A DNA stretch of 64,000 bases, taken from the NCBI RefSeq assembly GCF_018141665.1, contig NZ_CP067976.1, positions 434,001 to 498,000 of the forward strand, given 5' to 3'. Positions within the stretch are counted from its first letter, which is position 1. Each line of letters opens with the position of its first letter. The notes below the pieces were generated by a model. That model searched no databases and was not told where the DNA came from. It worked only from the letters and a program-made list of their open reading frames with translations. This document shows, piece by piece, positions 9,363 to 17,747 of the stretch. This DNA is from Wolbachia endosymbiont of Spodoptera picta. GTDB lineage: Bacteria; Pseudomonadota; Alphaproteobacteria; Rickettsiales; Anaplasmataceae. Both the position numbers and the translations under genes were made by a program.

Positions 9363-10274
9363 ATGACGCTTGATGATTTTCTAAAAATGCTTGAAGAAAT
9401 AAATGATACTTCAGGTTTAAGCAAGAACAACATAGTTGAACGAATAAAAATAAAATTAGAAAGAATTGATTTACGGAGGTGGAAAGATAGTGGATTTAAT
9501 ATCAATCATATATTCACTACACATAGTGATCTAGATCCTGTAGAAACTACATTGTTGCATTTTGCTGCTAAGAGTGGCTATGAGAACATAGTAATAGCTC
9601 TAATTGAATATGGAGCATATGTTGATGCATGGGACAGCGATGGATGCACTCCTTTACATTTTGCTGCTGAATGGAACCACAAAGGCATATTAGATATTTT
9701 AATTGAAAGTGGAGCAAATGTTAATGCGTGGGACAATGATGTATGTACACCTTTACATCTTGCTACCGAAGGTGGGAATGAAAGTGTAGTAAGAGCTCTA
9801 ATTGCATGTGGAGCAGATGTTAACGCGCAGAACAATGATGGACACACTCCTCTACATTTTGCTACTAAGAGTGGCTATGAGAACATAGTAATAGCTCTAA
9901 TTGAACACGGAGCATATGTCGATGCGTGGGATAATTATAGAAGCACTCCCTTGCATTTTGCTGCTGAAAGTGATAATGAAAACATAGTAAGAACTCTGAT
10001 TGAACATGGAGCATGTGTTAATGTGTGGGATAGTTGTGGACGCACTCCTTTGCATTTTGCTAGCGATCATGAAAGTATAAGAGATATTTTAATTGAAAGT
10101 GGGGCATATGTTAGTAAACAGAACAATAATAGATATGCTCCTTTACACTTTGCTATTGAATGGGGCTGCAAAGATGTGATAAGTTCTTTGTCAGGTAATG
10201 CTAGTCCTAGGGCTGAAATGGCAGTAGGAAGAGTGGAACAAATTACACTTGCAGGAAGATTGGAGCTTTTTTAA
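9363..10274 (+). CDS. Ankyrin-repeat protein, 7 repeats
   Basis: About 303 aa. A GTG at 9354 is also possible, but the GGAG at 9356-9359 better serves the ATG at 9363. After about 60 unassigned N-terminal residues come seven ankyrin repeats of about 33 residues with the TPLHFAA...LIEHGA pattern. The sixth is two residues short and the last is partial. There is no signal peptide or membrane helix. Repeats 1 and 4 are almost identical in DNA (from about 9568 and 9865), which points to recent internal duplication. Such proteins are candidate host-targeted effectors in Wolbachia; the target is unknown. Confidence 0.92.
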   Translation: MTLDDFLKMLEEINDTSGLSKNNIVERIKIKLERIDLRRWKDSGFNINHIFTTHSDLDPVETTLLHFAAKSGYENIVIALIEYGAYVDAWDSDGCTPLHFAAEWNHKGILDILIESGANVNAWDNDVCTPLHLATEGGNESVVRALIACGADVNAQNNDGHTPLHFATKSGYENIVIALIEHGAYVDAWDNYRSTPLHFAAESDNENIVRTLIEHGACVNVWDSCGRTPLHFASDHESIRDILIESGAYVSKQNNNRYAPLHFAIEWGCKDVISSLSGNASPRAEMAVGRVEQITLAGRLELF

Positions 10275-10362
10275 CCAAACTTGCATTTACTGAGATAATT
10301 GTTTTGTTATGAATTAAACCAAAAGTTCTGTAATATATTGAAGCTTAAAGATATCTTTAGAT

Positions 10363-10812
10363 ATGGAAGTTATTGCAGAAAATAGAAAAGCAAGGTTTGA
10401 ATACTTTATCTTAGAAGAATTTGAAGCAGGTATGATCCTCTTAAGTAGTGAAGTGAAATCACTAAGGGAAAGAAAAGCAAACATTTCTGATGCTTACGTT
10501 ACTGAAAAAAAAGGTGAAATATGGCTAAACAATATGCATATCGCAGAGTATAAAGCTGCAAACCAAAAGAATCACAAGCCAAAAAGAGAACGAAAATTGC
10601 TTTTGCATAAAAAAGAGATAAATAAGCTAATTGGTCAAATTAAAACCTCTGGAATAACTGTTGTGCCACTTTCTATCTATTTTAATGATAAAGGGTTGGC
10701 AAAAACTAAAATTGCCATTGTGAAAGGAAAAAAACTCTATGATAAGAGAGCAACCATAAAGCAGAGAGAGTGGGAACGTGAGAAAAGTAGATTGTCTAAG
10801 AATAATTTGTAG
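10363..10812 (+). CDS. smpB: SsrA-binding protein (trans-translation)
   Basis: 149 aa, family-typical. It binds tmRNA and delivers it to stalled ribosomes. The beta-barrel signatures are visible: NRKARFEYFILEEFEAGMIL (residues 5-24), then GSEVKSLR-like LLSSEVKSLRERKANISDAY, and the basic C-terminal tail ending KQREWEREKSRLSK that enters the decoding site. It is 6 bases upstream of lgt and probably cotranscribed. Confidence 0.97.
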   Translation: MEVIAENRKARFEYFILEEFEAGMILLSSEVKSLRERKANISDAYVTEKKGEIWLNNMHIAEYKAANQKNHKPKRERKLLLHKKEINKLIGQIKTSGITVVPLSIYFNDKGLAKTKIAIVKGKKLYDKRATIKQREWEREKSRLSKNNL

Positions 10813-10818
10813 TAAAAT

Positions 10819-11610
10819 ATGTCTTTAAGTCCAGTTATTTTTAGCATCGGTCCTGTTTCTATATATTGGTACTCTTTAGCATATGTTTTGGGTATAGTTT
10901 TTGCATATTGGTATTTACATAAGCTAGACAATCAAAAAATATTTACTAAGAATTTTTACGATTCGTTATTAACAGCCGTTATTATAGGCATTATCCTTGG
11001 AGGTAGGCTTGGGTACGTATTGATATATGATCCAGTTCTCTATATAAGCAATCCTATCGAAATACTAAAGACCTGGGAAGGAGGTATGTCATTTCATGGC
11101 GGTGCTATAGGAGTTTTGCTTGCAGTAATAATCTCCTGTAGAAGACATAACATTCCTATATTTTACACACTGGATCTAATTTCTTGTGGAGTTCCGATAG
11201 GTTTACTTCTAGGCCGCATAGGTAATTTTATAAATGGAGAGTTATTTGGCAGGGTTACAAATATGCCGTGGGGTATGGTATTTCCAGAAAATGGTGATAA
11301 TTTATTGCGCCATCCAAGCCAACTTTATGAGGCATTTTTTGAAGGAGCGCTACTTTTTGTAGTTGCAAATTCACTGTTTTTCTTGACTAGAGTGAAACTG
11401 TATTACGGTGCAACAACTGGTATTGCAGTTATGTGGTATGGAATAGCACGTTTTGTGGTTGAATTTTTCCGCGAGCCAGACTATCAAATTGGCTATTTAT
11501 GGTTCAATTTAACTATGGGACAATTTCTTTCTATACCTATGATTTTACTGGGAATGCTTATATATTTAGGTGCGTTGAACTTAAGATTTAATACGAAATC
11601 TGTTCAATAG
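10819..11610 (+). CDS. lgt: Prolipoprotein diacylglyceryl transferase
   Basis: 263 aa, seven hydrophobic segments. It transfers diacylglycerol from phosphatidylglycerol to the lipobox cysteine of prolipoproteins, the step before LspA (4.4 kb). The Lgt signature GRIGNFINGELFGR is intact, as are GGRLGYVLIYDP, the GGMSFHGGAIG loop with the essential His, and HPSQLYEA. It starts 6 bases after smpB. The 214 bases after it (11611-11824) hold nothing I can identify. Confidence 0.97.
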   Translation: MSLSPVIFSIGPVSIYWYSLAYVLGIVFAYWYLHKLDNQKIFTKNFYDSLLTAVIIGIILGGRLGYVLIYDPVLYISNPIEILKTWEGGMSFHGGAIGVLLAVIISCRRHNIPIFYTLDLISCGVPIGLLLGRIGNFINGELFGRVTNMPWGMVFPENGDNLLRHPSQLYEAFFEGALLFVVANSLFFLTRVKLYYGATTGIAVMWYGIARFVVEFFREPDYQIGYLWFNLTMGQFLSIPMILLGMLIYLGALNLRFNTKSVQ

Positions 11611-11824
11611 AGAAAAGGTGAGTTTAATCGAAAAATATAGTGGAAGTTTATTTATTCCATACTATGTACAATTATGTGAATTTTTTGTCTTGCAGAGAAT
11701 AAATGTAAGACCAGCAAACCTTCGTTGTATAGCTATAAGAAGAACTTAGTAGCTACTGACCAAATTCATTACTAAGTAGATATTCATTTTCCACCAGAAT
11801 ATTCCTGATTGAGAAGCTACTTTA

Positions 11825-12367
11825 TTAAAACATATTTTTAAATTTTTGCCAAAACCCTGGTTGATTATCATTAACCTTTGTGAAGGCTATGTTTAAACTG
11901 TATCTCGAATCATTTGGCATGTCATATCTAATATTCAGTATTGAAAATTTGTTTTTATTATGAACAGAAACATCGTCATATGATAACTTTGTCGTGTAGC
12001 ACTTTATATGTTTTTGCTTATCATATACTATATCACCTGATTCCCCTTCTAGTTCTACAAATTTAGTTTTTTTCTGACATTCTTTTATTTTTATTAGATC
12101 CTCGTTTAGTGATATTGAAACCGGTAGTGTATTCCCAGCATACTCTTTAGCTAAAAGCTCACTTTGAGGATACATTTTTATTTCCTTTCCAAAATGTGAG
12201 TCTATAAAATTATTGCTCCAAAATTTGTCTCCAGAATGTACATATTCGTCAGTAGCATACGGTACACCACCATAATTGCATTGAACTTTGTAATCTCCAA
12301 CACCATTATTTTGAAAAAAATCATGAATGGCAGCGTAACTATCAGCAGCATCATTTATGTAATCCAT
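11825..12367 (-). CDS. Hypothetical protein, 180 aa
   Basis: No recognised domain. It is soluble and acidic to neutral, with no signal peptide. It is Tyr/Asn/Asp-rich (for example GDYKVQCNYGGVPYATDEYV) with a probable beta-rich core. A GGGGTAGG purine stretch before the ATG could serve as ribosome-binding site. It lies downstream of the phospholipase D-like gene on the same strand with an 84-base gap. The calm codon use looks native. Function unknown. Confidence 0.65.
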   Translation of the reverse strand: MDYINDAADSYAAIHDFFQNNGVGDYKVQCNYGGVPYATDEYVHSGDKFWSNNFIDSHFGKEIKMYPQSELLAKEYAGNTLPVSISLNEDLIKIKECQKKTKFVELEGESGDIVYDKQKHIKCYTTKLSYDDVSVHNKNKFSILNIRYDMPNDSRYSLNIAFTKVNDNQPGFWQKFKNMF

Positions 12368-12451
12368 TACCTACCCCTTAAAACCTTTTAATTTATTATA
12401 TCACAAGAAATTACATCTATCAATAAAAAGACTTTTTTTGATATCAAGTAT

Positions 12452-12988
12452 CTAGGGAGCATATTGATAGGATTGTGACATTCGTATTTCCCAGTTCTTC
12501 ACATACTGCTGGACTAATTCAGGATAATTTTCAATAATTAATAAATTTTCAGCGTTTCCCTTTTCAGCTGTCTTACTGAGGTTAAACGATCCTGTGATGA
12601 CTTTTTGATTATCAACAATTATTACCTTATTATGAGCAATTTTTGGCTTATTATCGATCCAAATCGGTATTCCATTTGAAAACAATTCGCTTATGACACT
12701 ATATTTTGAATGGAGTTGTGATTTATCTAAGACAACTTTAACATCAACACCACGCTCTTTGGCGTTAATCAAAGATTTTGCAACTGTTCCAAGAGTAAAT
12801 GTATATTCTTGAACTAAGATAGATTCTTTAGATTGGTCTATCTCGCTGATTATCGGTACAGCACAGTCTTGTTCAGGTGAGAAGCAAACTGTTGCTTTTG
12901 GGCAAGGCGAGAATGTAGGACCCACATAGTAATACAGAGAAAAACATGCCGACAAAAATAAAAGATATAAAAGCCTCACAAACCACAC
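12452..12988 (-). CDS. pld: Phospholipase D-family nuclease, possibly a lipoprotein
   Basis: 178 aa with a single PLD motif: His119-x-Lys121-x4-Asp126 followed by GSFNLS. One motif per chain is typical of Nuc/Pld-type enzymes that dimerise. The start codon is GTG. The N-terminus MWFVRLLYLLFLSAC has an LSAC lipobox with Cys15, so export and lipidation by Lgt/LspA (both in this window) are plausible; a plain signal peptide is the alternative. Rickettsia has a related secreted Pld linked to virulence (family knowledge). It could be a nuclease or a phospholipase; the sequence cannot decide. Confidence 0.88.
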   Translation of the reverse strand: MWFVRLLYLLFLSACFSLYYYVGPTFSPCPKATVCFSPEQDCAVPIISEIDQSKESILVQEYTFTLGTVAKSLINAKERGVDVKVVLDKSQLHSKYSVISELFSNGIPIWIDNKPKIAHNKVIIVDNQKVITGSFNLSKTAEKGNAENLLIIENYPELVQQYVKNWEIRMSQSYQYAP

Positions 12989-13019
12989 CTAAATACACGG
13001 CGGTAGTCTACATCATAGT

Positions 13020-14507
13020 TTAATCATCTGTCAACCCATATTCCTTCCACTTCTCTGTAACTTTCTTTATTATTTCCTCGCTCATTTCAATTTTTCTTCC
13101 CCATTCTCGTTTGGTTTCAGGTGGAAGTTTGTTTGTTGCATCAAACCCTATTTTACCTCCGAGACCACTTTCAGGAGAAGCGAAGTCTAAATAATCAATT
13201 GGAGCATTCTCTATCATGATTGTATCACGTACAGGGTCCATTCTTGTTGAAACTGCCCACATTACTTCCTTCCAATCACGTATATTTATATCATAATCAA
13301 CAACTATAATAAATTTCGTGTATAAGAACTGTTTGAGAAAAGATAGTGTGCCCATAACAATTCTTTTTGCATGCCCTGGATAAGCCTTTTTTATCGACAC
13401 TACCGCTATTCTATATGAACAACCTTCTGGGGGCAGATAAAAATCTACTATTTCCGGAAACTGATTGATGAGAATCGGCACAAAGATTTCGTTGAGTGCT
13501 TCACCAAGAATTGATGGTTCATCAGGTGGTTTGCCAGTAAAAGTGCTGAGATAAATTGGATCTTTGCGCATTGTAATTGCAGTGATGTTAAACTCAGGAA
13601 ACTGTTCAACAGCATTATAGTAACCGGTATGGTCTCCATATGGCCCTTCATCTTGGTAATTATCCAAACTTACATATCCTTCCAAAACAATTTCTGCATG
13701 AGCTGGAACCTGAAGAGGAATAGTTTTACAATTTACAAGCTCAAGTGTTTTTTTTCGCAGCAGCCCGGCAAATTGGTATTCTGATAAAGTCTCCGGCACC
13801 GGAGTTACCGCAGCAATAATCGTTGCAGGATCGCTACCAATCACAGCAGCCGCAGGAAACTTCATATTTTGTCCCCTCTCCTTCCACCGTTTATGGTGAC
13901 CTGCACCACCACGATGTGCAAGCCAGCGCATGAGAGTCGTTTTTTTATTCACAACCTGCATACGATATATTCCAAGATTGAAATTATCTTGCTTGTCTGC
14001 TGTTGGTCCTTTTGTTACCACAAGTGGCCAAGTGATAAGCGGTGCAGGCTCGTTTGGCCAGCATGTCTGAATAGGTAGCAAACTAAGATCCACCTTATCC
14101 CCAGTTAGCACCACCTCTTGACATGGGGCTTTGCTCACAACTTTGCTCCGCATCGACAATACAACTTTTAGTAGAGGAAACATTTTCACAGCATCTTTGA
14201 AGGTTTTTGGCGGCTCAGGTGATCGCAAAAATGCTAGAAGTTTACCCAGATCCCTTAATTCATCAGAATTTATACCAAGTCCGAATGCAATTCTCTCAAT
14301 AGTACCAAATAAATTCACTAAAACGGGAATTGAATTTTTGCCATTTTCTGTGACAACATTTTCAAAGATGATAGCTGGTCCCTTGTTTGACAAAACCCTA
14401 CGATGAATTTCTGTCATTTCAAGAATAGTTGAAACTTCTTTTTTAATTCTAATTAGATCTTTTTTTTCTTCTAATGCTCTGATGAAGTCGCGTAAGTTAT
14501 TGTACAT
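13020..14507 (-). CDS. ubiD: UbiD-family decarboxylase (ubiquinone synthesis)
   Basis: 495 aa, normal for UbiD, the prenylated-FMN enzyme that decarboxylates 3-polyprenyl-4-hydroxybenzoate. Visible are the NLGIYRMQVVNKKTTLMRW stretch, the RGGAGHH loop, the EIVLEGYV and GPYGDHTGYY motifs carrying the conserved acidic residues, and the C-terminal WAVSTRMDPVRD block. The cofactor-making ubiX is not in this window. The gene lies alone on the minus strand with about 50 bases to the DUF3857 gene upstream. Confidence 0.96.
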   Translation of the reverse strand: MYNNLRDFIRALEEKKDLIRIKKEVSTILEMTEIHRRVLSNKGPAIIFENVVTENGKNSIPVLVNLFGTIERIAFGLGINSDELRDLGKLLAFLRSPEPPKTFKDAVKMFPLLKVVLSMRSKVVSKAPCQEVVLTGDKVDLSLLPIQTCWPNEPAPLITWPLVVTKGPTADKQDNFNLGIYRMQVVNKKTTLMRWLAHRGGAGHHKRWKERGQNMKFPAAAVIGSDPATIIAAVTPVPETLSEYQFAGLLRKKTLELVNCKTIPLQVPAHAEIVLEGYVSLDNYQDEGPYGDHTGYYNAVEQFPEFNITAITMRKDPIYLSTFTGKPPDEPSILGEALNEIFVPILINQFPEIVDFYLPPEGCSYRIAVVSIKKAYPGHAKRIVMGTLSFLKQFLYTKFIIVVDYDINIRDWKEVMWAVSTRMDPVRDTIMIENAPIDYLDFASPESGLGGKIGFDATNKLPPETKREWGRKIEMSEEIIKKVTEKWKEYGLTDD

Positions 14508-14554
14508 ATTTTAAAAATTTTAAGCCTTTTAAGAAGTGCTTTTCCCAGCACAAC

Positions 14555-16438
14555 TCATTCACTTATTATTATAGAGGCTCTAGAAAAATTATTCTCCAAT
14601 TCGCTTTTTAAGTTTTTATATTCAGCAGTCTTTAATTCTTCATTGGTAATAAAGCTTTTCTTTATGGTTATTAAATTGCTAAATTCGGTTCCATCATTTT
14701 TATATTTACAGAACCTATTTACATATAACCAAGGAGAATCTATTTCAAAATTCAAATTTTCACAGTTTTTAATTTTGATATCTTTTATTATCATATGGCT
14801 TTCCTTAGTTTTAGGAACACCAATAAAAAGGTCTGACACTTGGTCAGAAGCTGTATTGACAACATCATTAAGCCAATTATCTCCTAAATTCAAAGCCGGC
14901 CCTAGATTTGTCTTGAAAATCTTATTTTTTTGCTGGAACTCATATTTTATTGTAAGATCCTCTACATTACGCAAGGTAAGGTCAGGCAATTCTAAGAACT
15001 TCTTTTCTTCTTCATCAAGATATACTCCACTAATCATACGAAAAACAGAATCTCTTAATTGCTCATCTGAATAATATAATCCAACACCTGTTAAGCCTAA
15101 GGCTGCTTCCCCTTGCACGGTAAGCTGGCCATATTCATTTACAACGTTATCTTCTATAGTTAATTCACTATGGGATATCCCTTTTGAATTTTCACCTTGT
15201 ACAGCAGGAATTTTTATGTAACTAGCTTCCTCAGAATCCAGTACTAGAGCGTTCCTATCAGCAATGTCTGGAAAAATACCCTGCGCCATACTGATGGTAT
15301 TAGTTGGATCAATCCAGTATATTTTTCCATCTTCATTCATTACTCTAAGCATCACATGATTAAAATTACCCATATTGGGTAACGCTTCAGGATTAGAAGT
15401 ATTAGTAGTTCCTCTCATAACTAAAATAGGTTGAACTTTGTAACCAAGTTCTTGTAAAATAGCAGCCGTGCTAGCAGAAAAGTCTTTGCAATCCCCAATT
15501 TGAGAATCAGCAATTTTCTCTAAATCTCTCGGGAAATATTTTCCTGATACTGTACTCCAGTCTCCCATGTACTGAACTTTTTCATTCAATAAAGAAGTAA
15601 CAGCATTGATCTTATCTTCATCAGTACTCTCACTGGTAGCAGATTCTGCTATAGCTTTAAAAGTTGCAGGAAGTGGCTGGTTAATGATGCTATGATATCC
15701 AGGGGCTAATTTTTTAGCCAAATCCTCCCATTTAGATAGGCTCGACAGTGATACCCAAGTGTTATGTTTAATATTCAATATTCCATTATGTGGTTCATTT
15801 ATTGTGTTTTCATAAATTGCTTTCTTTAAGGTAATGTTTATATAATGTACACTATCCTTTTTTTCCTCAGCAATCTCTAATACTTTTCTTGGATCATTCA
15901 CTTTAATCTCTAGAGGCAATTCAGAGTTGATTTTAGTATTTTCTGCTTGTAAATAATCTCCATAATAAGAGAAGCTCAAGCCATAAAAATTATCAACAGG
16001 AACCTTTTTGTTAACTTTTTTATATCTTAAATATACTTCTGTGCCAATTTCTATTTTGGGAAATGGTATGGTTACTTGCCTTAGCTGATCAAAGCCTTTG
16101 CCAGGACTAGCCAGTGGCTTATCCTCCATCATATCTTCAGTAACTATATATTCCTCTCCATTATAAGCTGCTTTAGCCTCTAAAACAGTAAAATCTGCAC
16201 CATCATCATTGTAAACAAGACTGTATAGAGAGAATCTATCACGTCCAGATTCTTTGAGTATTTTTGCTTGAAGTTCTACTTCCGTTTCGTAGGTACCATC
16301 TCTATTAACATTAATGTTAACATTAGAAAACTTAACCTCAACAGAAGCATCTTCGTACTTGCTCCACCTTGCTTCAGCTATAGTAGACATGAAAAATACT
16401 AGTAATGCTAAGTTAAAGAGAGTTTTTAAAAATTTCAT
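14555..16438 (-). CDS. Secreted DUF3857 / transglutaminase-like protein
   Basis: 627 aa with a signal peptide (MKFLKTLFNLALLVFFMSTIAEA). The N-terminal region (about 30-250) matches the DUF3857 beta-rich domain. The middle (about 290-400) is a transglutaminase-like papain fold with all three catalytic positions recognisable: Cys in IGDCKDFSA, His in GNFNHVML, Asp in YWIDPTNT. The C-terminal part is unassigned. Family members are exported cysteine peptidase- or transglutaminase-like proteins of poorly known role. The complete triad suggests activity in the periplasm or outside the cell. No operon partner is evident. Confidence 0.88.
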   Translation of the reverse strand: MKFLKTLFNLALLVFFMSTIAEARWSKYEDASVEVKFSNVNINVNRDGTYETEVELQAKILKESGRDRFSLYSLVYNDDGADFTVLEAKAAYNGEEYIVTEDMMEDKPLASPGKGFDQLRQVTIPFPKIEIGTEVYLRYKKVNKKVPVDNFYGLSFSYYGDYLQAENTKINSELPLEIKVNDPRKVLEIAEEKKDSVHYINITLKKAIYENTINEPHNGILNIKHNTWVSLSSLSKWEDLAKKLAPGYHSIINQPLPATFKAIAESATSESTDEDKINAVTSLLNEKVQYMGDWSTVSGKYFPRDLEKIADSQIGDCKDFSASTAAILQELGYKVQPILVMRGTTNTSNPEALPNMGNFNHVMLRVMNEDGKIYWIDPTNTISMAQGIFPDIADRNALVLDSEEASYIKIPAVQGENSKGISHSELTIEDNVVNEYGQLTVQGEAALGLTGVGLYYSDEQLRDSVFRMISGVYLDEEEKKFLELPDLTLRNVEDLTIKYEFQQKNKIFKTNLGPALNLGDNWLNDVVNTASDQVSDLFIGVPKTKESHMIIKDIKIKNCENLNFEIDSPWLYVNRFCKYKNDGTEFSNLITIKKSFITNEELKTAEYKNLKSELENNFSRASIIISE

Positions 16439-16582
16439 TATGTCCCTACACTTATTGAACCATTAAATCCATGCAATTTTGTTCACAGTGTAAACAGGAA
16501 TAAACTCAGCAGATTGGGAAAGAAGCTTATTTTCTAGAATGGCTATTTCTTTCTCTCTACCAATTATTGGTTCCGTATAATT

Positions 16583-16671
16583 TACCGCCGTGTTTGTCAT
16601 CATTATATGCGGCGGTTATAAAATAATCAACTTTTTTACCGCCGCGGTTACAATTGTTATACGCAGCGGTA
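16583..16671. repeat. Tandem pair of GC-rich hairpins
   Basis: Within the 378-base gap 16439-16816, two similar inverted repeats stand out against A+T-rich DNA. The first has arms TACCGCCG (16583-16590) and CGGCGGTTA (16610-16618); the second has TACCGCCGCG (16637-16646) and CGCAGCGGTA (16662-16671). Each encloses a loop of about 15-20 bases. They look like two copies of one small palindromic element. A single-arm relative (CGGCGGTAG) lies near 13000. The rest of the gap holds a TATAAT box at 16782-16787 before the DsbA-like gene and nothing else I can name. Confidence 0.6.
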
Positions 16672-16816
16672 AGGAATATCTAAAATCTCTTAAATGCTCA
16701 ATTTTGCACATCGCCAAGTTTTCTACTGTGTAAAGTTTGCGCTTCTTAATGTAAATGTTTTAACATTGAACATTTTTTTACTATAATATGTCTTATTATT
16801 TCCCTTAGGTAAGTAT

Positions 16817-17556
16817 ATGTCTAAGATACCACTTTTATTGATTTTTATATTTGCAGTAGCAAGTTTACCAGTAATAAACAATTGGCTTTCACATCGCAGT
16901 CAAGTCTTAAACGATGATCATATAAGTGAGAGATTAGATGACTACATAAGTAAAAATTTTGATAAGATCATAAAAACTCTCCAGGAAGAGTCAGCTAAAA
17001 ATAGTTATTCTAATGCAACCAAAAATAAAATTTCTCAACATAAAAATGAAATATTCGACTCCACTTATCCTTACTCAGGAAATGAAAATAGCAATGTCAT
17101 AGCTGTAGGTTTTTTTGACTATTCTTGTGGATATTGCAAAGCTATAAAGAACGATGTAAAACAATTGATCAATGATGGCAAAATTAAGTATATCTTAGAG
17201 ATGCTCCAACACTTGGTAACAATTCTTTAAAGGCAGCAAAAGGTGCTTTAGCAACTTATTTTATCGATAAAGAAAAGTACTTAGATTTTCACTATGCTGC
17301 ACTAGATCACAGAGGAGAATTTTCAGATAAAACTATATTAGGTATAGTGAAAAATATAGGGGTTAACGAGAACGACTTTAATAATTCTATGAAAAATAAT
17401 GCAGACAAAATTGAGCAAATAATAAACAACAGCAAACTTTTAGTAAGGAATTTAGGAGTAGGCGGTACACCTTTTTTGATAATTGGAGATAGTCTTTTTG
17501 TAGGAGCAACTGATTTAAATGTGCTACGCAAAAAAGTGGATGAGTTAAAAGATTAA
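16817..17556 (+). pseudogene. DsbA/thioredoxin-like disulfide oxidoreductase, frameshifted
   Basis: The first frame (16817-17230) gives a signal anchor (PLLLIFIFAVASLPVI), a linker helix and a thioredoxin-like start with active site FFDYSCGYCKA, then runs into noise after KIKYI. From 17197 the frame one base back continues as RDAPTLGNNSLKAAKG and runs to 17556 with the cis-proline VGGTPFLIIG. A missing T in the run at 17195-17196 explains this: TTTAGA would read Phe-Arg. Reconstructed length is about 246 aa, a DsbA/ScoI-type exported thiol oxidoreductase that forms disulfides in secreted proteins. It may be a genuine pseudogene or a sequencing error. Confidence 0.85.
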
Positions 17557-17568
17557 TAAATTCCCTGC

Positions 17569-17597
17569 TTGACAGCACAAGAGAGTTTAAGTATAGT
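17569..17597 (+). promoter_or_regulatory. Sigma-70-type promoter before the OTU gene
   Basis: TTGACA (17569-17574) and TATAGT (17592-17597) are separated by exactly 17 bases. This is the best consensus promoter I saw in the window. It lies about 150 bases before the OTU ATG and just after the DsbA-like gene, so the broken OTU gene appears to retain its own promoter. Confidence 0.6.
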
Positions 17598-17747
17598 TAA
17601 AATATACTAAGTAACAATATGTATATGCTACATATTAGTTCAAGAAGAATAGTTGATGTCTGCTTGCAACATAGCATGACCTTAAGTAATTAGCCTTCCT
17701 AGGCTGATTAATCTATTAAAATACAATCATTATTTTGGAGTTATAAC

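Noticed and set aside
14643..15074. 143-codon plus-strand frame
   Set aside because: Antisense to the DUF3857/transglutaminase gene, which has a signal peptide and complete catalytic triad.
17190..17200. Programmed ribosomal frameshift in the DsbA-like gene
   Set aside because: No slippery heptamer or downstream structure of the usual kind is visible, and DsbA proteins are not known to use recoding.
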